Source: Sphingobacterium haloxyli (GTDB lineage: Bacteria; Bacteroidota; Bacteroidia; Sphingobacteriales; Sphingobacteriaceae). From it: a stretch of 64,000 nucleotides of DNA. The notes below the pieces were generated by a model. The model searched no databases. It was not told where the DNA came from and saw only the letters and a list, made by a program, of their open reading frames with translations. The translations under genes and the position numbers were made by a program. The DNA is taken from contig NZ_PVBQ01000001.1 in NCBI RefSeq assembly GCF_002980525.1, forward strand, positions 372,001-436,000, given 5' to 3'. Numbering within the stretch: position 1 is the stretch's first letter; the number at the start of each line of letters is the position of its first letter. This document shows, piece by piece, positions 44,212 through 53,109 of this stretch.

Positions 44212-46962
44212 TTACAGTTTAGTCTCTTCATAATAACCGAAGAGGTCATCCATATCATCGCCCTGATTATCGACATCGGCGTTATAAGCGTGTTGGAGCT
44301 CGTCGTCCGCAACAAAGCCTAAAATCAATGCTTCTCCTTTCGGAATTTTCAACTCATTTTTCCCTTTGGGAAACGAATAGGTGTGGATGTCGAGCATCGG
44401 CATGTACTGCACACGTAGCGCGTTACGAATTTTAGCTTCTGCCTGCCCGTAATCATTCGCAGAGGCATCAATTTCCAATACTGGCTTAGGCGCAAATACC
44501 TTATCCGTATTATTAAAATATCCTACCAAAACTTTCACGTTTTGATCACTTTCAAATTTCAACGTCGTGCCATTCAATTTCTGTTCTTCCGAATTGATCA
44601 TTACGGCCTTCATCCCTTCCAGTTCATTAGCCAAGTGTGTAACAACCAATTCCTGATCTAAATGCAGTTTAGCGCCTTTCTTTAAAACCGCATACTGAAC
44701 ATCTGCCTTTACTGCAACTTCTTTATCGTTGAGCAACTTCCGCTCTTTTTTAGGTTGACCAACCGTGGCGGCTATCGAGTCTATTGCTTCCTGGAAATTA
44801 CGCAATTCGGTTTCGAATACGGGCAGCATCTCTGTCCAATGTTTGAATGTGGCGTCTACACCACGCATCGGAATTTTCCGTTGTTTTGTCTGCATACTAT
44901 TTGCATACAAATAGGTGTCCTTCGTCAAGTCCGTCAATCTTTTGTAGGCCACTACACTTTTTTCAAAATCGGGCAGTGCTTTTCGAAGCGACTCAACATC
45001 CGCGGTGTACTTGTATTCCAACAGCTGAATAGCCGCTTTTACTTTAGAACTATAATGCACGGCAAGTGCTTGATGGATATAAATATCATTTATCAGACGC
45101 TCAAACTCTGCCTTGTTTTTGTGTACCGCTTTTTGCATACCTTGTATGGCCTGTACCGCTTTATCCGCATGAGCTACAATCTCATCGGCAACCCGCATCG
45201 GCGTTTCGCCAATGTGCTGCTCGCCCTTAAATTGTTTTTCGGCATATTCGATAATCATTTCGCCTTCGGGTGCTTCTGATTCATACAGCAATGTAAAGAG
45301 CCCGTAGCGGTATGGATTGATAAGCTGTGTCATCAGCATTCCTAGAGATGACGTCTGTCGATTGCCATCGGTAATACCGAAACGTCGGAGGATCTTAGGT
45401 GATATTTCGCCAACTTCGTCCAACGCTGTTAGTAGATTTGTTGCCGCCTCGGCGGAAAGACCATAGTATCCACTTAAAACAGATGCCCAATAGGCTTTCT
45501 CTTCGCTATTAGAGCGATCAGCTTTCCATGCGTAGCGTGCCCAGGCTTTATACCACATCCAATCCCTTTCCACCTGCAATAATCGTTCGTCTGCTTTATC
45601 CGCCGTGTACGGCCAATCCCAATAAGAAGCTTGGGGATAGAGGTGAAGACCATTGGAAAAATGGGTCTTGTGCATCGATTTAACCGATTTCTGTATAAAG
45701 TCGGGAGCGGCATACCTAAACGGTTCCAGATTGGCCAGAATGTGTACATTCTGTATATGTACCGTACCGATACTACCTAATGTCTGATGAAGTTCAGCCC
45801 ATTTTCCACGTGTTTCATAGGTGGTGAGCGCCTCTCCATTAAATTTGGCCGTTGTGTATAAATTTCTGTAAATGGGCAACGCAGCCTTCATCACCGCCGG
45901 CGCATCGGTATCGTGGGCTCTCAAGATGATAGGTGGCTCTATTCCACTTTTTATGGTAGCCAACCCGTCCTTTACCCCTGGAATAATCGTCTTTGTAAAC
46001 CAATCAACATCGTCTTGCCCCACACCTTCCATAGCCTCTCCTAGCGTAACCAACAGGCCTACGTTGGGGTACTTTTCGACAAACGCTGCTATGGATTTGC
46101 GGGTATAATCTTCGATCAATGGTGTGATGATCCGATTTCTTTCTTGCGTTTTCAGACCGTGCTTATCAGCAAAAGGTTTGGGCAACAAAATATTGTAAAA
46201 CATTTGGATAACCCAGATTCCACGTTTATTTGCCTCTTCGGTCAGAAAACGATAGATTTCCTCGTTCTTCACAAAAGTTGCCTCGTCGACTTCCAGTGCA
46301 TACGGATAATCCTTTAATTTAACCAAAGAGGAAAAGGGATGCCCGTTCCATAAATACAATGTATTGTAACGGTTTTCGAGCATCATATCTAAATACTGTA
46401 TCCAAAGCTCTTTATCGTAGAACCATGGAAACAGATCTTCGGTGTAAGGATACTCATACACATCGCGCCCCGGAAGGTATTCCGTTTTCTGCAAACCGAT
46501 GGCCGTTCCTCGCAACACCATTTCGGGTGCGTCTGCAAAGGAAACAGGATCCTTCCCGTAAAAGGTATTTTTGGATGCCTCCTCACAGCCATATAGCAGC
46601 CCCGTTTCGTCCTTTCCAAGGATAATGAGAGGCGATGTTTCATCCTTTCTATAAATAATGAAGGACTCTTTGTGTTCGAGGTTTTTTAGTAAAACCGCGG
46701 GCACTAACTTTTTCCACTGCTCCCCTGTACCCAGCACACCGATTAAAAGATCATCTTTCTGCAGCTTATTTTCTTGAAAGTGATAAACGTTTGCCTCTAG
46801 CCCTGTAATCGCAGCTATTTTATCTACCGCGTACCGTAACCGATGTTCATTCGCCACAGCGTCCCGGACGTATAGGATGCGGAGGGGCTTGGCAATTAGA
46901 TCTGTCAGACCCGCCAATCCACTTAAACAAAAAACTAAAACATATCTATAAAACCAATTCAT
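44212..46962 (-). CDS. Large putative glycoside hydrolase with alpha-glucuronidase-like N-terminal domain
   Basis: A 916-residue exported protein. An N-terminal alpha/beta domain (about 28-150; VDKIAAITGLEANVYHFQEN, IILGKDETGLLYGCEEAS) resembles the non-catalytic domain of GH20, GH67, GH84 and GH115. A TIM barrel follows (about 155-480; MLENRYNTLYLWNGHPF, GLLVTLGEAMEGVG with Glu309, PIILRAHDTDAPA, AKFNGEALTTYETRGKW). Helical and beta modules fill the C-terminus. This is the arrangement of alpha-glucuronidases and of alpha-galacturonidases such as GH138, but I cannot place it in a named family. First gene of the five-gene hydrolase operon, under P7. An enzyme acting on a uronic-acid side chain is a reasonable guess. 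Confidence 0.78.
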   Translation of the reverse strand: MNWFYRYVLVFCLSGLAGLTDLIAKPLRILYVRDAVANEHRLRYAVDKIAAITGLEANVYHFQENKLQKDDLLIGVLGTGEQWKKLVPAVLLKNLEHKESFIIYRKDETSPLIILGKDETGLLYGCEEASKNTFYGKDPVSFADAPEMVLRGTAIGLQKTEYLPGRDVYEYPYTEDLFPWFYDKELWIQYLDMMLENRYNTLYLWNGHPFSSLVKLKDYPYALEVDEATFVKNEEIYRFLTEEANKRGIWVIQMFYNILLPKPFADKHGLKTQERNRIITPLIEDYTRKSIAAFVEKYPNVGLLVTLGEAMEGVGQDDVDWFTKTIIPGVKDGLATIKSGIEPPIILRAHDTDAPAVMKAALPIYRNLYTTAKFNGEALTTYETRGKWAELHQTLGSIGTVHIQNVHILANLEPFRYAAPDFIQKSVKSMHKTHFSNGLHLYPQASYWDWPYTADKADERLLQVERDWMWYKAWARYAWKADRSNSEEKAYWASVLSGYYGLSAEAATNLLTALDEVGEISPKILRRFGITDGNRQTSSLGMLMTQLINPYRYGLFTLLYESEAPEGEMIIEYAEKQFKGEQHIGETPMRVADEIVAHADKAVQAIQGMQKAVHKNKAEFERLINDIYIHQALAVHYSSKVKAAIQLLEYKYTADVESLRKALPDFEKSVVAYKRLTDLTKDTYLYANSMQTKQRKIPMRGVDATFKHWTEMLPVFETELRNFQEAIDSIAATVGQPKKERKLLNDKEVAVKADVQYAVLKKGAKLHLDQELVVTHLANELEGMKAVMINSEEQKLNGTTLKFESDQNVKVLVGYFNNTDKVFAPKPVLEIDASANDYGQAEAKIRNALRVQYMPMLDIHTYSFPKGKNELKIPKGEALILGFVADDELQHAYNADVDNQGDDMDDLFGYYEETKL

Positions 46963-47053
46963 TTTTTCTATCCCTCATGTTAAATGCATCCGTCAGGGCA
47001 ACAACGTGTCTTATATAAAGTTTAAACGCTAAAGCACCTTGATATTGGCTATT

Positions 47054-47118
47054 CAAAACAACAATTAAAATTGCAATTATTCCTCTGTATAATTATCTTA
47101 TTATTACAGAATGTTATC
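47054..47118 (-). promoter_or_regulatory. Predicted AraC-type operator and promoter P7 (hydrolase operon)
   Basis: Plus-strand view: -7 box CAAAACAA (47054-47061; one mismatch), half-sites TAATTATC (47090-47097) and ATGTTATC (47111-47118), at 29 and 50 nt. Predicted leader about 86 nt before the ATG at 46962. The rest of the 304-bp gap up to 47266 is AT-rich; no gene seen. Confidence 0.68.
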
Positions 47119-47266
47119 ATCACAATCCTTTATAACACGGAAGTTACAAACAAAAGAAGCAAACATGATATAAAAAACATCATCCCGAAGAGCAAAAATT
47201 TGCAAATACCTTATTTATTTTTCAACTTTAGCGTTCTATTAAGAAGAAATTATTTTAGATACCTCC

Positions 47267-47869
47267 ATGTTTATGTTAAAAAAACTCATGTTTTTCGCTT
47301 TTATCGTATTGTCAACCACTCTATTCGGACAACAAAAACGCATGCTGCCTTACGCCATACAAGAAGGCACATTGAATGAACAGTTCACCAACCTCAGCAC
47401 GATGTCGAGATCGCAGGCCGGTGATTTCAAGCTTATCCGCAGGACGAATTTAGAAATTGTTCAAAAAAATGTATTGGACTCTATAGCACGGTACCAAAAA
47501 GAGATTACAACGCTAAAAGCAAACACTTCTTCATCGACAGGCACCATAAATGCGTTGCGGGATTCGGTTACCACATTGGATGCTGAATTGCAAGCGGAAC
47601 GACATAAGACGGATAGCATTTCTTTTTTGGGTATTGATTTTGCTAAAGGATCGTACCATACCATGGTGTGGAGTATTATTATTGTCTTTTTATTGGCCTT
47701 TTTAATAACGCTAGCTTCCTTCAGAAAGGCAAAGGTAGACACAAACGAACACCAAAAGACCGCAGCTGAACTACAGGAGGAATTGCAGAATTTACGCAAG
47801 AAATCACTGGAAAAAGAGCAGCTGCTCAAACGCCAATTGCTCGACGAGCAGATGAAGCGGAATTCGTAA
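47267..47869 (+). CDS. Exported coiled-coil membrane protein, function unknown
   Basis: A 200-residue protein with a signal peptide (LSTTLFGQ), a short periplasmic domain (LNEQFTNLSTMSRSQAGDFK), a coiled coil (LDSIARYQKEITTLKA, VTTLDAELQAER), a transmembrane segment (TMVWSIIIVFLLAFLITLAS) and a cytoplasmic coiled coil (ELQEELQNLRKKSLEKEQLL). The same pattern is widespread in Bacteroidota, where it is often given the label tRNA (guanine-N1)-methyltransferase; nothing here supports that label, since no SPOUT/TrmD motif is present. It may act as an envelope structural or adaptor protein. Monocistronic, ended by a palindrome at 47897. Confidence 0.8.
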   Translation: MFMLKKLMFFAFIVLSTTLFGQQKRMLPYAIQEGTLNEQFTNLSTMSRSQAGDFKLIRRTNLEIVQKNVLDSIARYQKEITTLKANTSSSTGTINALRDSVTTLDAELQAERHKTDSISFLGIDFAKGSYHTMVWSIIIVFLLAFLITLASFRKAKVDTNEHQKTAAELQEELQNLRKKSLEKEQLLKRQLLDEQMKRNS

Positions 47870-47896
47870 AAAATCATGTTTATCCCCGATTATTTC

Positions 47897-47928
47897 CAAT
47901 AGAGGCATAAAATTTTATGCCTCTATTG
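47897..47928. terminator. 32-bp perfect palindrome, probable terminator
   Basis: A perfect palindrome with 16-bp arms, centred on AAAATTTT, 28 bp after the stop at 47869. As RNA it forms a strong hairpin on either strand, and the AT core supplies a U tract. Terminator function is inferred from position; there is no long T-run after it. Confidence 0.6.
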
Positions 47929-47976
47929 TAGTGGCACCTCTCTTCTCTACAAGCCCATTTTACACATTATATTTTA

Positions 47977-48136
47977 ATAACCTTTTGTTAACATACCCTT
48001 AACACGAGATATCTACTATTGCAACAATTTTCTAAAACGATCATTTGCAATCATGTTATTACGTTCGACAGATAAAAACACACTACTAAGCTTTCGTTTT
48101 GCTGCGGTTATAATATATTTATTTACGATATTTTTG
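47977..48136 (+). promoter_or_regulatory. Pho-box-like direct repeats and candidate promoters before SusC
   Basis: Three 6-mers at 11-bp period: ATAACC (47977-47982), TTAACA (47988-47993) and TTAACA (47999-48004). The pattern is that of PhoP/PhoB boxes (Bacillus TTAACA-type). A weak -7 box TACTATTG (48014-48021; one mismatch to TANNTTTG) follows 9 bp later. A second, perfect -7 box TATTTTTG lies at 48129-48136 without a well-placed TTG. Either would give a leader over 200 nt to the ATG at 48372. The remainder of the 47870-48371 gap shows no gene. Confidence 0.4.
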
Positions 48137-48371
48137 CGTATTAACTTTTTTATAATTAACATTGCATTTGAAACTGACTATTTCTCTAATAAATTAAAGA
48201 ACAACAAGTAAGCCTCAAGCAGTAAGCATAATAATACGACAGAGACAGGAATATATTATGGTCTAAAACGTAAACCTTTCGTAGAGTTTCGTTTCAAGAA
48301 AAAGGACGCACGTTAAAATGACTAACACTAGTTTACACACTAACTCGAAATAATAACAAAACACACCAAAT

Positions 48372-51300
48372 ATGATGAAGACTTTACTCGACCAAAGAGC
48401 ATTAAGCCGCCATATAGTTTCCAAGCGAAGTTGTATGCTACAGCTGTCTGCGCTTTTATTATTCGCTCCGTTTGCATCGGCAGATGCAAATAATACCGAG
48501 CGAATGCACATCTACCAACAGAATCAGGAACACGTAACTGTACGGGGCCAAGTGCTAGAGGCCGCTAATAGCAATCCGCTAGGATCAGTCACTATAACGA
48601 GCCAAGGCAAAACCTTAGGGACAACCGATGCTTCTGGAAATTTTTCTATTAGGGTGCCACGGGGAAACGAGGTGACATTTTCCAGCATCGGATACACCGC
48701 CCATACACAACGGATCACCGTTGGAGGAGAAATTATAATCCGCTTAACATCTGCTATGCAGGAAGTTGAAGAGGTTGTGGTGACGGCATTGGGAATAGAA
48801 CGCGAGAAAAAAGCATTAGGCTATGCCGCAACTGAGTTAAAAGGGGAGCAACTTACCGAAGCGCTTCCTAATAACTGGTCAGAGGCATTATCCGGTCGCG
48901 TTGCTGGTGTAAACCTCGTTCGTTCTGGTGGTGGCCCTGCCGGGTCTAATAAAATTATCCTACGTGGGGAAAATAACTTAACCGGATACAACGAAGCTTT
49001 AATCGTAGTCGATGGGGTTGTCATATCTCACAGTAGCGGAAATCAGGTCGGCACAGGTCATGGAGCTTACCTAGGCGGCGATTCACCTTCCGATTTCGGT
49101 ACAGGCATCAACGATATCAACCCAGAAGACATCGAGTCACTAACCGTATTAAAGGGTGCCAATGCAACGGCATTATATGGACAGCGCGGAGCCAACGGCG
49201 CGATTGTTATCACGACAAAGAAAGGCCGCTCAAGAAAAGGTGTTGGTGTTACAATAACTTCTAACGCTACTATGGAATCGATTTCTAGATGGCCGGATTA
49301 TCAATTTGAATATGGCCAGGGAACAGAGGGGGTACGCTATTATTCGTTCTTGGCTGGACCAGATGGCGGTAGTACGCGGAGCACGAGTTCAGCATGGGGT
49401 CCCAAATTTGACGGACAGTATTATTTCCAATACGACCCCTTAACGCAAACACGTGCAACAGAACGAACTTTATGGCAAGCCTACCCGGATGAGCGCAAAA
49501 AGTTTTTCAATACGGGCACGACGTTTACAAACTCGATCAGTCTAGATGGCGGCGACGACAAAACCCAGTTCCGTTTCTCCCTTACTGACTTACGAAACAA
49601 CTGGATTATTCCCAATACAGGATATGAAAGAAACAACGTTTCCCTGACGGCAAACCATAGCGTAACCGATAAACTAAAAATACAGGCAAGAATTAATTAT
49701 CGTCAAAACCGCAGTGATAATTTACCTTCTACAGGATATAACAACCAATCGCTTATGTACTGGAATATGTTCTGGCAGCCTAACGCTCCTTTGGATTGGT
49801 TACGACAATATTGGCAAACCGGACAAGAAGACCAATTGCAAAACTATCCTTTCAGTAGTTTAGTAGATAATCCATTCTTGATCGTCAATGAAATGCTAAA
49901 TAAAAACAAGCGCCATGGATTAACAGGTAGCGTAGAAGCATCGTATCAATTCTCAGACAACTGGCAATTGATGGCACGTACTTCCATGGATCTAAATGCA
50001 GAACAACGTAGCCAACAACGGCCATACGATACGGAGAAATTCCGAAAAGGTATGTTTCGCACACAAACAATAAACAATACGGAAATTTCCTCAGATATCA
50101 TGCTAACATATAACAAGGAAATCAATGAAGATATCAAAATTAGTGTGACTGCCGGAGGAAGTAGCCTGCGAAACGAAGGTTTATTGGAACGCAATGCTGC
50201 AGATTCATTGGCCTACCCCGGTATCTATAATTTAGGGAATGCAGCAGGTATACTGGTAAGCACTCCTTACCGTTCTCACTATGCATTCAATAGTATATAC
50301 GCATTAGGTACTATATCCTATAAAGATTATTTATTTGCAGATTTTTCACTTAGAAACGATTGGTCAAGTACCCTTGCATCACCGCTGAGTAAAGGGAAAC
50401 CGTTCCAGTACCCATCTTTCAATCTTAGCTTTGTACTGTCCGATGTTGTGGAATTGCCTAGGCAGTTTTCTCTTGTCAAATTTAGAGCATCAGCTGCAGA
50501 AGTTGGTAGCGGTTCGATGACACCTTTCCGAACTTCTTACAATTATACGGTCGATCCTACGTTTCCCGGCGGACGATCCAACCCGACCTCCATGCCAAAT
50601 CTATACTTACAGCCGTTGTCGACGTGGAGCTACGAAGCTGGTACAGATATTAATATGTTCCAGAACCGCTTTTCGCTAAACATGACGTGGTACACGGCCA
50701 AGACCTCATATCAGCATCTAACGGCCCAAGTAGACCGTTCTTCCGGTGCAAATAGTGTCCTTGTGAACGCTGGCCTCCTGCAAAACACCGGGCTTGAGAT
50801 CGAATCTAGAATCGTTCCGATACGCATACAGGACGGCCTGCAATGGACGGTGAGCCCAACATTTAGCACGAATAAAAATAAGGTGCTTGAATTAACGGAT
50901 AATCTAGACACCGAGATGATACTCCAAAATGGACCTGGAAGCCGCGGAACGATTCTTGCACGGGTAGGCGGCCGCATGGATGAGTTATGGGGTCGTGGCT
51001 ATAAACGTGCACCTGATGGACAGATCATCTATGAAAATGGGCTGCCCGCCATTACCGAAGAGGTACAATATATCGGGCAGACCAATCCCGCTTGGCGTGT
51101 TGGATTGCATAATGAATTCCAATACAAACAGTTTCGCTTAGGATTCATGTTTGATGCTGCTTTTGGCGCCGTGGGGTACTCCCTTACTTCTGCCGTATTA
51201 TCCGAGCAGGGAAAAACGAAAAACACCCTTCCAGGTCGCTATAACGGCATTATCGGGAATGGGGTTATTGACAATGGCGATGGCACATATCGTCCAAACG

Positions 51301-51623
51301 ATGTTATTGCGACCAATGTATGGGATTACTACAATGCCCATTTAGGACGCGACAATGTAGAAGGAACATCCTATTCCACAGATTTCCTAAAGCTTCGCGA
51401 AGTACGTTTTGATTACAGCTTAAACAAGACGCTACTTAGTCGTATAGGCTTACAACGTGCGACGGTAGGTGTTTTCGGCAGAGACCTATTCATCTGGTCT
51501 GATTGGCCAGCTTTCGACCCCGAATTTGGTACACTCGGAAATGGAGAGATTACACGCGGGTTCGAATTAGGGCAGTTCCCGGCTACACGTACGTTCGGTT
51601 TTAATTTAGTAGTTGGTTTATAA
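48372..51623 (+). CDS. SusC/RagA-family TonB-linked transporter of the phosphoesterase operon
   Basis: A 1083-residue importer of a subclass different from the two in the pectin locus: signal peptide (LLLFAPFASADAN), carboxypeptidase-D-like domain (VTVRGQVLEAANSNPLGSVT), TonB-box region EEVVVTALGIEREKKALGYA, plug (NKIILRGENN, EALIVVDGVVIS) and barrel ending in FGFNLVVGL. It is 11 bp upstream of a SusD_2-type gene. The TALGIEREKKALGY signature is found in SusC proteins linked to non-glycan substrates as well. The substrate is inferred from downstream genes to be a phosphorylated organic molecule. Confidence 0.94.
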   Translation: MMKTLLDQRALSRHIVSKRSCMLQLSALLLFAPFASADANNTERMHIYQQNQEHVTVRGQVLEAANSNPLGSVTITSQGKTLGTTDASGNFSIRVPRGNEVTFSSIGYTAHTQRITVGGEIIIRLTSAMQEVEEVVVTALGIEREKKALGYAATELKGEQLTEALPNNWSEALSGRVAGVNLVRSGGGPAGSNKIILRGENNLTGYNEALIVVDGVVISHSSGNQVGTGHGAYLGGDSPSDFGTGINDINPEDIESLTVLKGANATALYGQRGANGAIVITTKKGRSRKGVGVTITSNATMESISRWPDYQFEYGQGTEGVRYYSFLAGPDGGSTRSTSSAWGPKFDGQYYFQYDPLTQTRATERTLWQAYPDERKKFFNTGTTFTNSISLDGGDDKTQFRFSLTDLRNNWIIPNTGYERNNVSLTANHSVTDKLKIQARINYRQNRSDNLPSTGYNNQSLMYWNMFWQPNAPLDWLRQYWQTGQEDQLQNYPFSSLVDNPFLIVNEMLNKNKRHGLTGSVEASYQFSDNWQLMARTSMDLNAEQRSQQRPYDTEKFRKGMFRTQTINNTEISSDIMLTYNKEINEDIKISVTAGGSSLRNEGLLERNAADSLAYPGIYNLGNAAGILVSTPYRSHYAFNSIYALGTISYKDYLFADFSLRNDWSSTLASPLSKGKPFQYPSFNLSFVLSDVVELPRQFSLVKFRASAAEVGSGSMTPFRTSYNYTVDPTFPGGRSNPTSMPNLYLQPLSTWSYEAGTDINMFQNRFSLNMTWYTAKTSYQHLTAQVDRSSGANSVLVNAGLLQNTGLEIESRIVPIRIQDGLQWTVSPTFSTNKNKVLELTDNLDTEMILQNGPGSRGTILARVGGRMDELWGRGYKRAPDGQIIYENGLPAITEEVQYIGQTNPAWRVGLHNEFQYKQFRLGFMFDAAFGAVGYSLTSAVLSEQGKTKNTLPGRYNGIIGNGVIDNGDGTYRPNDVIATNVWDYYNAHLGRDNVEGTSYSTDFLKLREVRFDYSLNKTLLSRIGLQRATVGVFGRDLFIWSDWPAFDPEFGTLGNGEITRGFELGQFPATRTFGFNLVVGL

Positions 51624-51634
51624 TAAATACTGTT

Positions 51635-53104
51635 ATGAAAAAGACATTCATTTTTAAAACGATATATTTTCTCGCCATGGGTTTGGCCAGCATGGTCTTA
51701 TCTATATCATGTAATAAGGGCTTTCAAGAATTAAATACCAACCCGAATACAAGCCCCAAAGTACAGCCCGAAAACCTGTTGGCACCGGCAATCACAAAAT
51801 CCGTCAGTTATGGCATGAGCCGAGCGCAGCGTGTCACCAACGAACTCATGCAGGTAACGGTAAACATGGGGGATGGTGAAGGCAGAATATTTCGATACGA
51901 CATCCGGGAAACAGAAGCGGTTTACCTTTGGAACAACCTGTACCTCCAGTTACGAAACTTTAGAGACGTCTATGAATTCGGTGAAGAACTCAACCAACCC
52001 GAGTACATGGGGATCGCGCAGATATGTGAAGCTTGGCTATTTTCCATATTGACGGATACCTACGGTGACATCCCTTTTTCCGAAGCTCTACGAGGTAAAG
52101 ATCTTAACAATTTCACGCCTGCATTTGACAAACAAGAAGATATTTATCCGGCTTTGTTTGAGAAATTAGAAGAAGCCAATGAGTTGTTAGGAGGCTTAGC
52201 TCCTGATTTTAAAATTTCAGAGAATGCAGACCCGATCTTCGGTGGTAATATTAGAAAATGGCGACAATTCGGAAACTCTCTTTATCTCCGGTTAGCGTTA
52301 CGCTTATCCCATAAAACAGAACTAAATACATCTGCCATCATCACCAAGATTGTAGATCAAGCGCCACTAGACTATCCTATCATGATCAGTAACGATGATT
52401 CGGCGATTCTACGATGGACAGGGTCTGCGCCATACGTATCACCTTTTGCTACGTGGCGACCGGCGGATTGGTACGCTCCTAAATCGGCTAGCTTTTTCGT
52501 TGATAATTTGAACGAAAGAAGTGATCCCCGGATAAAAACATGGTTAGCATTAGCGGGTGGAGATTATTTCGGCGTGCCGAGCGGATACCCCATTGGCCAA
52601 CCTCCCGTGGCCGGTTCAACGCTTCATACGGGACTATTGTCACACCCTCTAATGGGAAATATTCTAAATTACGGCGAGCTTCAATTTATTCTGGCTGAGG
52701 CGGCAGTTAAAGGATGGGTAAGTGCTAAACCAGCCCAAACGTATTATGAAGAGGGCATCATATCCAGCATTCATCTCTGGAATCACGAAGTACCGCCCTT
52801 TTATCTGACAACAGAACTTACCGCATGGGATGATGGCTACAGCGAATATGAGAAAATGGAGCTAATCCATTTACAAAAATATTATGCTCTATTTTTTACA
52901 GATTTGCAATCATGGTTTGAATACCGCCGTACCGGACATCCGACCCTTCCAATAGGCCCAGGACATCTCAATGATGGAAAAATGCCGGCACGATTAATCT
53001 ATCCGGTATATGTACAAACAGCCAATCGCGACAATTATCAGAAAGCGGTAACCGAACAGGGACCAGATAATATCAACACCTTGGTTTGGTGGCAACGACC
53101 ATAA
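51635..53104 (+). CDS. SusD/RagB-like outer-membrane lipoprotein (SusD_2 type)
   Basis: A 489-residue lipoprotein (lipobox SISC, Cys26, then NKGFQELNTNPN). The NTNPN segment, the early helix pair (NLYLQLRNFRDVYEFGEELN), and the SILTDTYGDIPFSEALRG and WRQFGNSLYLRLALRLSH segments are those of the SusD_2/RagB subgroup. It caps the SusC channel encoded upstream and binds the imported ligand. Together with the next gene it forms a SusC-SusD-DUF5689 unit. Shorter than the pectin-locus SusD proteins (641 and 677 residues), so unlikely to be from the same duplication. Confidence 0.92.
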   Translation: MKKTFIFKTIYFLAMGLASMVLSISCNKGFQELNTNPNTSPKVQPENLLAPAITKSVSYGMSRAQRVTNELMQVTVNMGDGEGRIFRYDIRETEAVYLWNNLYLQLRNFRDVYEFGEELNQPEYMGIAQICEAWLFSILTDTYGDIPFSEALRGKDLNNFTPAFDKQEDIYPALFEKLEEANELLGGLAPDFKISENADPIFGGNIRKWRQFGNSLYLRLALRLSHKTELNTSAIITKIVDQAPLDYPIMISNDDSAILRWTGSAPYVSPFATWRPADWYAPKSASFFVDNLNERSDPRIKTWLALAGGDYFGVPSGYPIGQPPVAGSTLHTGLLSHPLMGNILNYGELQFILAEAAVKGWVSAKPAQTYYEEGIISSIHLWNHEVPPFYLTTELTAWDDGYSEYEKMELIHLQKYYALFFTDLQSWFEYRRTGHPTLPIGPGHLNDGKMPARLIYPVYVQTANRDNYQKAVTEQGPDNINTLVWWQRP

Positions 53105-53109
53105 TTTAG

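Noticed and set aside
34785..46962. Rhamnogalacturonan II-specific degradation system
   Set aside because: GH95, GH28 and GH2 also occur in simpler pectin loci; no GH106, GH78, GH33 or GH127 gene is in the window, so the claim is not supported.
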